This document shows, piece by piece, positions 8,093 through 12,566 of a stretch of DNA of 12,566 nt. The stretch is taken from positions 1-12,566 of the forward strand of contig JAHFQF010000052.1 in assembly GCA_023266435.1 (NCBI GenBank), given 5' to 3'. The position numbers were made by a program, and so were the translations under genes. The notes under the pieces were generated by a model, which worked only from the letters and a program-made list of their open reading frames with translations, made no database searches and had not been told where the DNA came from. Source of the DNA: Legionellales bacterium (GTDB lineage: Bacteria; Pseudomonadota; Gammaproteobacteria; Berkiellales; Berkiellaceae). Position 1 is the stretch's first letter; every line of letters begins with the position of its first letter.

Positions 8093-8202
8093 GCCCTATT
8101 ACTCATCCCTGATACGGTTAAGTAAGTTGAATATCAGATCGGATTTTATGATATTCCGAGCCTGGCAATCATAAGCAAATCAAAAGGCGCTGTCAATTTA
8201 TT

Positions 8203-8224
8203 CACCATTTATTTTAAAATGGTG
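8203..8224 (-). terminator. Weak hairpin at the end of the repeat-protein gene
   Basis: CACCATTT (8203-8210), ATTTTA and AAATGGTG (8217-8224) form a perfect 8-bp stem that overlaps the stop codon of the leftward 396-residue gene. On that strand it is followed by AATAAATT, not a clean U-run, so termination is uncertain. Confidence 0.35.
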
Positions 8225-9404
8225 TTAAAGAGCCGTCTACTTTACTACGATCAAAATAATTTTCAAGGGAGGTCTTCGCTTGCAGAAAGCTTCTTTTTTC
8301 GCCTGAAAAAATTTTATACTGCTTAAATAATCTCGGTTCTTTCTCAACGATGGTTAAAATCGCCTCATTATTTTGACGAATATTTTCTAAAAATCTAATC
8401 AAGTATAAATTTGACAGATAAGGTTTCCCTTGATGTGCGGCGTGCATCAAACTTTCTATACTCTTTTCTGATAACCCTGGCTCTGCCAAGTGTGCACTGG
8501 CAGTCAATAACTCATCTATCCATTTCCGATCTATAATTAAAGGTGTACGTGCATCGTTACTTGGATGTGTACATAATACAAACACATGACGATGCGCCCA
8601 ACACCATGCAGCCACTTTTCTTTTTGCCATTTGATAATTAAAATCTTTCATGGGGAAATAGGCTGATTGATTCGGTGAAAATAATCCACTTGCCGTAAAT
8701 AAAATACCAAAAAAATTACCCACGCCACTATAACGCTCATATTCGTTCTTTAACGCTTGGTAGTGATCCAAGCCCCAATAGTCCGCTGTATGCTGACTCT
8801 GCTCTGCTGTATAAAAACTCCAGTCTTTTTGCTTGGCTAAGGCGCATGCATAGCGATGAGCTTGATCAAAACTCACCGTAGGCGTGTATTTGGGATCAAG
8901 GTGTTTGGGAAAAACCAATGCTATGCCGCTATCGATGGCATACTTTGTAAATTGTTGAAACAATTCAGTTGCTTTTTCAGACGTTATAAATCCATAGTAA
9001 CATAAAGCACGATAGTACTTTATATTTTCGATTCCTTCTTTTGCATCTTGCCTGGTTTTTTCTTTACTTTTTAAATCATCTAATCGAGTCAAACCCCAAT
9101 ATTTCTCAGGAAGATCTTCATCTCCAAAAAAATAAAACGGCCAGTCTGCTGTATTTGCCAATACTCTGGCATAAGATTCAGCCTGTTCAAAAGTATTATA
9201 GGGTCTTTGTGAAACTGAAATAGAGGGAAACTCTGCTCTTTGATCGGGTGTTAACTCTTTCTTCGCATACGCTAAAATCTTGTTTAAGCGCTGAATAGAA
9301 ATAAATCCATAATACATCAAGTCTTTAAATTGCTTGATATTTTCTAGGATTTTTGCTGCATAGCGCTGTTTAGTAGCGGCACTTGCTGTATTAAACCAAT
9401 GCAT
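8214..9404 (-). CDS. Protein of unknown function with tandem ~106-residue repeats
   Basis: I do not recognise this 396-residue protein. It has an internal duplication. Repeat 1 (about 11-116) and repeat 2 (about 117-224) share ENIK near the start, YYGFI (31-35 and 136-140), FP (59-60 and 165-166), an F-x-QA-x-x-YA-x-x-LA stretch, DW-x-FY (87-91 and 194-198) and YWGL (102-105 and 209-212). A degenerate third copy seems to start near 231, with FSPNQSAYFP (242-251) echoing LTPDQRAEFP (51-60). The C-terminal third is helical-looking and charged. No signal peptide or clear membrane helix is present, so it is probably cytoplasmic or secreted by a non-Sec route. A stop codon lies one codon before the ATG, and repeat 1 begins at residue 11, which supports this start, yet no good ribosome site precedes it: AGAGG is about 16 nt away, inside a hairpin. 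An effector role is possible but unproven. Confidence 0.75.
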   Translation of the reverse strand: MHWFNTASAATKQRYAAKILENIKQFKDLMYYGFISIQRLNKILAYAKKELTPDQRAEFPSISVSQRPYNTFEQAESYARVLANTADWPFYFFGDEDLPEKYWGLTRLDDLKSKEKTRQDAKEGIENIKYYRALCYYGFITSEKATELFQQFTKYAIDSGIALVFPKHLDPKYTPTVSFDQAHRYACALAKQKDWSFYTAEQSQHTADYWGLDHYQALKNEYERYSGVGNFFGILFTASGLFSPNQSAYFPMKDFNYQMAKRKVAAWCWAHRHVFVLCTHPSNDARTPLIIDRKWIDELLTASAHLAEPGLSEKSIESLMHAAHQGKPYLSNLYLIRFLENIRQNNEAILTIVEKEPRLFKQYKIFSGEKRSFLQAKTSLENYFDRSKVDGSLTPF

Positions 9405-9406
9405 AA

Positions 9407-9437
9407 TTTAAAAAAACCAACCTCTGGTTTTTTTAAA
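9407..9437 (-). terminator. Strong A/U-rich hairpin between the phosphorylase gene and the repeat-protein start
   Basis: TTTAAAAAAACCA (9407-9419) and TGGTTTTTTTAAA (9425-9437) form a perfect 13-bp stem with a 5-nt loop. Read leftward, the seven U of the descending arm could act as the tail of an intrinsic terminator for the hpt-phosphorylase operon, whose last stop is 59 bp upstream; read rightward it also carries seven U. Its base is only 2 bp from the ATG of the next gene, so it may instead control translation of that gene. Confidence 0.5.
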
Positions 9438-9440
9438 CAT

Positions 9441-9479
9441 AACATAAATACATACAGCATTGTCAATATTATTTATGTT
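9441..9479. promoter_or_regulatory. 10-bp inverted repeat around a perfect TTGACA
   Basis: AACATAAATA (9441-9450) and TATTTATGTT (9470-9479) are exact inverted copies 19 bp apart. On the minus strand the spacer holds a perfect TTGACA (9466-9461). A TATGTT lies 19 bp further (9441-9436), so spacing to a -10 is long and the promoter is doubtful. The palindrome could be an operator for the repeat-protein gene or a hairpin in the 3' end of the phosphorylase mRNA. Confidence 0.35.
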
Positions 9480-9495
9480 TTATGAGAAATTTAAA

Positions 9496-10230
9496 TTAGT
9501 TTTGAATGATTTTTGAGATAAGCTTAACAACTTGATCCTGTTTGTGTGAAATAAACGCTTTCTGCTCTGCGGTCGTCTGACTCGTGCTGCCTACTTTGGC
9601 AATGACTAGCGCAATACTTGCGTACTCCATTCCTAACTCTGTCGCCAGACTTGCTTCAGGCATGCCCGTCATGCCTACAAAATGACAACCATCTCGTACT
9701 AAACGCATGGCTTCCGCTCTGGTTTCAAATCTAGGACCTTGTGTGATCGCATACGTGCCGGTTGAGCGCAGTTGAAAGTTGGTTTCTCGACAAGTCAGCA
9801 AGATTTTTCCCCTTAAAGCAGGCGAATAAGGCTCCGTAAAGGAAATATGCGATTCTGTACAACCATTTGCATCTAGACGATCAAAAGAGGACTCTCGTCC
9901 ATAAGTATAGTCAATCAATTGATCGGGTAAAATCACATCCCCAATATTTAAAGTGGGATCAAGGCTAGCCACTGCAGCAGTTGCAATGATTTTTTGAATA
10001 CCCGCATCTCGTAATGACCAGATATTGGCTCGATAATTGATTTTATGTGCAACGATCGCAGCTTCCCTGCCACGACGTGATAAAAATACAACTTCCTTGT
10101 CACCAAGCAATCCGTAAATTAAAGGCGCAGAGGGCACCCCATAAGGTGTCTTCACAGAAGTTTGGTGGGTCGTCACTAATCCTGTAATTTCGGGCAATCC
10201 TGTGCCGCCAATCACACCGTATTTACTCAT
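9496..10230 (-). CDS. S-methyl-5'-thioinosine phosphorylase (MTAP/PNP family)
   Basis: This complete 244-residue nucleoside phosphorylase of the MTAP/PNP family cleaves a 5'-methylthio-nucleoside with phosphate to a free base and 5-methylthioribose 1-phosphate. Motifs: GGTGLPE (8-14) for phosphate, RRGR (52-55), HKINYRANIW (62-71), GPRFETRAE (165-173) and MTGMPEA (187-193). In human MTAP the segment after YASIA reads MATDYDCW, where two Asp recognise the 6-amino group of adenine. Here the same stretch reads LVIAKVGS, with Ala 211 and Val 213 at those positions, arguing for a 6-oxopurine substrate such as methylthioinosine, as in Pseudomonas aeruginosa PA3004. The gene overlaps hpt by 4 bp (ATGA), implying translational coupling, and the hypoxanthine released would be the substrate of Hpt. 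A general MTA phosphorylase (mtnP) or purine nucleoside phosphorylase is the alternative. Confidence 0.85.
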   Translation of the reverse strand: MSKYGVIGGTGLPEITGLVTTHQTSVKTPYGVPSAPLIYGLLGDKEVVFLSRRGREAAIVAHKINYRANIWSLRDAGIQKIIATAAVASLDPTLNIGDVILPDQLIDYTYGRESSFDRLDANGCTESHISFTEPYSPALRGKILLTCRETNFQLRSTGTYAITQGPRFETRAEAMRLVRDGCHFVGMTGMPEASLATELGMEYASIALVIAKVGSTSQTTAEQKAFISHKQDQVVKLISKIIQN

Positions 10231-10799
10231 GCCGATTCGTCTTCCTTAGCCACAGCAAAAATGCCAGGTGCATTACGTAGATAGCCTTTATAGTCTAAAC
10301 CCAGTCCATAGAGAAAGCGATCCTCTACTTTTAAAGCAGTAAAGTCTGCTTTGAGTAATCCACCCGCTGTTCTTTTTGCAGCTTTGTCGACCAATACTGC
10401 TGTATAGACTTCGCTTGCACCCACTTGTTTACAATGCTTTTCAATCTCAGCCAATGTCAAACCACCATCTAAAATATCGTCTACGATAACAACACAGCGA
10501 TTTTCTAAGTTTAAACGAGGATAAGCCCGCCACTCTAAATCATAACCCACCGTGTTATTGCCATAACGCGTGGCATGAATATAGTCTACCTGCAAATCAA
10601 TCGTTAATTGTGGTAGTAATAACCCTGTAGTAATCACTCCACCAATCATAGTGCATAACACAATTGGGTTTTTGTCTTGCAGGTGCTGATCCATCTGTTG
10701 TGCCATGGTGGCTAAGCCTTGATTGGCCTCTTCCAAGCTGACCAAACATTCAGAACGATTACGAATGGCATTCAGCTCTGTTTGATTTAAAGATGTCAT
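10227..10799 (-). CDS. hpt: Hypoxanthine(-guanine) phosphoribosyltransferase
   Basis: A 190-residue type I phosphoribosyltransferase. The PRPP-binding signature VVIVDDILDGGLTL lies at about 102-115, with the acidic pair DD and the DGG loop. An N-terminal MIGGVITTGLLL segment near 52-63 and the DLQVDYIHATRYG region near 68-80 fit the flexible hood and base-binding regions. It converts hypoxanthine (and possibly guanine) plus PRPP to IMP/GMP in the cytoplasm. The ATG at 10799 follows GAGGAG (10805-10810 on the plus strand) by 5 nt, a strong site. It shares an ATGA overlap with the phosphorylase gene that feeds it. The 92-bp gap to nagZ holds a TCTAAT hexamer that could be a -10, but no -35 at proper distance, so a separate promoter is not supported. 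Confidence 0.93.
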   Translation of the reverse strand: MTSLNQTELNAIRNRSECLVSLEEANQGLATMAQQMDQHLQDKNPIVLCTMIGGVITTGLLLPQLTIDLQVDYIHATRYGNNTVGYDLEWRAYPRLNLENRCVVIVDDILDGGLTLAEIEKHCKQVGASEVYTAVLVDKAAKRTAGGLLKADFTALKVEDRFLYGLGLDYKGYLRNAPGIFAVAKEDESA

Positions 10800-10891
10800 A
10801 AATACTCCTCGTTTTTATTAGAATCAGGTAGTTTTAAGTAAGCTCATTCGAAAGAACACCTAAGATGATTGATTGAGTACTGATATTATCC

Positions 10892-11914
10892 CTAGGCGGC
10901 TGATACGGATTGTAATGCGGATAACGCATCAGTTGCTGATTGCCATGTCGCAGAGTTTTGCAGTTGCTGCCACGGCGTCGCAAATTGTTTACCCTGCAAT
11001 TGTCTGATTTTTTCTTGTCTATCTAGCTGTAATCCTGCAATCGGCTCTACTAAAGAGTCTACTGCCTGTCTATCATTACAAACCAATAACAAATCACACC
11101 CAGCAGTCAAAGCACAGCGCGCTGCTTCCACTACAGTCGGATAACACTTTGCACCAGCCATAGACAGATCATCACTGATCACGACACCAGTGTAGCGAAA
11201 TTGTTGCCTTAACCAAGTTTGCAGCCAATGTGCCGAAAAAGTCACAGGTAGTGTATCAAACGCATGATAAATAATGTGTGCTGGCATCACACCAGTTAAA
11301 AAGGGCATCAGCTCAATAAAGGTTTTAGCATCTAATAGCACTTGCTCACGTGCTCGATCATCTTCAGGTAAAGCGTGGTGCGAATCTAAAGTCACATAGC
11401 CATGACCAGGAAAATGCTTACCTACTGTGGCCATGCCTGCTTTCTGCATGCCGAGGCAGTATTCTTTGGCTAAACGGCAGACAATGTCCGGATTAGAGTG
11501 AAATGCTCTATCACCAATGACTTGATTACGGTTGTAATTGAGATCGAGTACTGGCGCAAAACTCAAATCAATACCAATGGCTTTAACTTCTGCCGCCATT
11601 AACCAGCCTAATTGTTGAGCACTTTGTAATGCTTGTTCAGGCGCTTTATCATAGAGCGCCCCCAAACTCGCCAACGGCGGTAAACGTGTGAATCCTTGAA
11701 TCAGCCTTTGTACACGGCCTCCTTCTTGATCAACGCTGATCAGTAATGAAGGAGAAACTGAGCGAATTTCTTTGACAAGCTCTATAACCTGTACAGGCGC
11801 AACAATGTTTCGAGCGAACAGGATCATCCCACCTACGGCAGGATGCTGTAACAACTGGCGATCGATCTCACTGAGTGTCGTGCCAGCAATATCAATAAGA
11901 AGTGGTCCTTTCAT
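10892..11914 (-). CDS. nagZ: Beta-N-acetylhexosaminidase NagZ
   Basis: A complete 340-residue family-3 glycoside hydrolase. NagZ is cytoplasmic and removes N-acetylglucosamine from anhydromuropeptides in peptidoglycan recycling, which in many bacteria yields the AmpR-activating muropeptides that induce beta-lactamase. Seen here: VDQEGGRVQR (near 61-70), DLSFAPVLDLN, GKHFPGHG (near 165-172) followed by DSHHALPEDDR carrying the catalytic His of NagZ enzymes, and VISDDLSMAGA (near 244-254) with the nucleophilic Asp. There is no signal peptide, as expected. The alignment to E. coli NagZ runs the full length. The ATG is preceded by AAGGA at 7-nt spacing, and the gene begins 17 bp after the DUF1820 stop, so the two are probably co-transcribed. 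Confidence 0.96.
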   Translation of the reverse strand: MKGPLLIDIAGTTLSEIDRQLLQHPAVGGMILFARNIVAPVQVIELVKEIRSVSPSLLISVDQEGGRVQRLIQGFTRLPPLASLGALYDKAPEQALQSAQQLGWLMAAEVKAIGIDLSFAPVLDLNYNRNQVIGDRAFHSNPDIVCRLAKEYCLGMQKAGMATVGKHFPGHGYVTLDSHHALPEDDRAREQVLLDAKTFIELMPFLTGVMPAHIIYHAFDTLPVTFSAHWLQTWLRQQFRYTGVVISDDLSMAGAKCYPTVVEAARCALTAGCDLLLVCNDRQAVDSLVEPIAGLQLDRQEKIRQLQGKQFATPWQQLQNSATWQSATDALSALQSVSAA

Positions 11915-11931
11915 CGTGTATCCTTTACGAA

Positions 11932-12264
11932 TTAACTTTCCCTAATTGGTATAAAGGCTTTGGGAAATTTAGCAACTTTGCTATTGCTAGCAACTTCCTT
12001 AATTTTGGGGGTGCCCATGCTTTTTACAACATCAATACGAATGACTTCATGTACAGGAATGAAACTCGCAGTAACCCCATTAAATTCTTGTTTGAGTTTT
12101 TCAAGGCTAGGATCGACCACAAGCTGTGTTTCACCTTGATTAAATTGAATACCTTTGACTCGGATGAATCCAAACAAAGCATCATCGGTGACCTCTTCAG
12201 CATAGATTTCATGAATCTCATCGTTATTAAGGTATATAACTTTATAAAGTATATCTTCTGACAT
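11932..12264 (-). CDS. DUF1820 family protein
   Basis: A 110-residue protein of the DUF1820 family, of unknown function. Family features seen are the N-terminal YKVIYLNND-x-x-EIYAEEV block, WGFI-like LFGFIRVKGIQF, TQLVVDPSLEKLKQEF near 47-61, and IPVHEVIRIDVVKSMGTPKI near 69-88. It is small, soluble and lacks a signal peptide or membrane segment. The ATG has TAAGGC about 7 nt upstream. It lies 18 bp after the L,D-transpeptidase stop and 17 bp before nagZ, so it belongs to the same cell-wall transcription unit. That location is the only clue to its role. Confidence 0.88.
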   Translation of the reverse strand: MSEDILYKVIYLNNDEIHEIYAEEVTDDALFGFIRVKGIQFNQGETQLVVDPSLEKLKQEFNGVTASFIPVHEVIRIDVVKSMGTPKIKEVASNSKVAKFPKAFIPIRES

Positions 12265-12282
12265 ATATTGCCTTAACCCTTC

Positions 12283-12566
12283 TTATTGAATAATCTGCAC
12301 TGGGGTACCAACCAATACTTGGTTGAAAAGCTGAATAATATCGCGATTCCGCATCCGAATACAACCATGGGACAACGGTTTTCCCATCGGAAACTCATCA
12401 GGACACCCATGTATGTAAATATATCGTTGCATAGTATCACAATTTCCTAGCCGATTCTTGCCGACTTCTAATCCACTGAGCCATAAAATACGTGTTAAAA
12501 TCCAATCACGCGCAGGTAACTTTTGCCCCAAGGCGGCACTATAAATCTCCCCAGTGGGGCAAAAGT
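12283..12566 (-). CDS. L,D-transpeptidase (YkuD family), 5'-truncated
   Basis: The reading frame is open to the right edge, so the N-terminal part of the gene lies outside; the TTG at 12531 is internal, because the preceding codons (FCPTGEIYSAA) read as YkuD-domain sequence. The catalytic motif is clear: RYIYIHGCP followed by PLSHGCIRMRN, with the nucleophilic Cys encoded at 12361-12363, then DIIQLFNQVLVGTPVQI to the end. YkuD enzymes act in the periplasm, cross-linking peptidoglycan by 3-3 bonds or attaching proteins to it. The WILTRILWLSGLE stretch before the active site is of the ErfK/YbiS-like branch that I link with Legionella and Pseudomonas relatives. Whether a signal peptide is present cannot be seen. 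It heads the visible DUF1820-nagZ unit. Confidence 0.9.
   Translation of the reverse strand, partial: FCPTGEIYSAALGQKLPARDWILTRILWLSGLEVGKNRLGNCDTMQRYIYIHGCPDEFPMGKPLSHGCIRMRNRDIIQLFNQVLVGTPVQIIQ
12519..12566. repeat. 11-bp perfect inverted repeat at the right edge
   Basis: ACTTTTGCCCC (12519-12529) and GGGGCAAAAGT (12556-12566) are exact inverted copies 26 bp apart inside the L,D-transpeptidase gene. A competing CCCC-AGT-GGGG hairpin (12549-12559) uses part of the right arm. The arms may extend past the window. Confidence 0.4.

Noticed and set aside
11902..12261. 119-codon rightward frame opposite the DUF1820 gene
   Set aside because: It is the antisense shadow of a recognised family member with a ribosome site and operon context on the other strand.
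12283..12531. TTG at 12531 as the start of the L,D-transpeptidase
   Set aside because: The frame stays open to the window edge and the upstream codons read as YkuD-domain sequence, so the gene is simply cut by the window.

Overview
This window looks like a chromosomal segment of a gammaproteobacterium of modest GC content. The nagZ, hypoxanthine phosphoribosyltransferase, methylthioinosine phosphorylase, CsiV and Mfd genes are typical gammaproteobacterial housekeeping genes, and the CorA, NagZ and Mfd proteins resemble their enterobacterial counterparts closely. The AT-rich base use and the unassigned repeat protein would suit a Legionellales-type (Coxiella/Legionella-like) lineage, but that is inference. 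No rRNA, tRNA, CRISPR array, transposase or phage gene is visible.

Left part, plus strand (1-6123): the 3' end of a DAHP-synthase-type aldolase, a complete corA magnesium channel, a 231-bp gap holding an intrinsic terminator and a structured stretch, complete mfd (transcription-repair coupling factor), a short gap with a promoter candidate, and csiV (periplasmic peptidoglycan-synthesis cofactor).

Middle part, minus strand (6127-9404): an SbmA/YddA-like fused permease-ATPase ABC transporter, a ~159-bp nearly perfect palindromic element resembling a MITE or ERIC-style repeat, and a 396-residue protein of unknown function built from two clear tandem ~106-residue repeats plus a degenerate third. 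A 13-bp hairpin sits almost on its start codon. This block looks like an accessory insertion in an otherwise conserved neighbourhood.

Right part, minus strand (9441-12566), transcribed from right to left: a truncated L,D-transpeptidase, a DUF1820 protein, nagZ, hpt and a methylthioinosine-type phosphorylase, closely packed and partly translationally coupled. Two themes recur: cell-wall synthesis and recycling (L,D-transpeptidase, NagZ, CsiV) and purine/methylthio salvage (the phosphorylase releasing hypoxanthine, Hpt recapturing it as IMP). The observations most worth a second look are the palindromic element, the repeat protein with its hairpin at the start codon, the missing 6-aminopurine-recognition aspartates in the phosphorylase, and a Glu-to-Asp change at a metal-ligand position in the DAHP-synthase-like enzyme.
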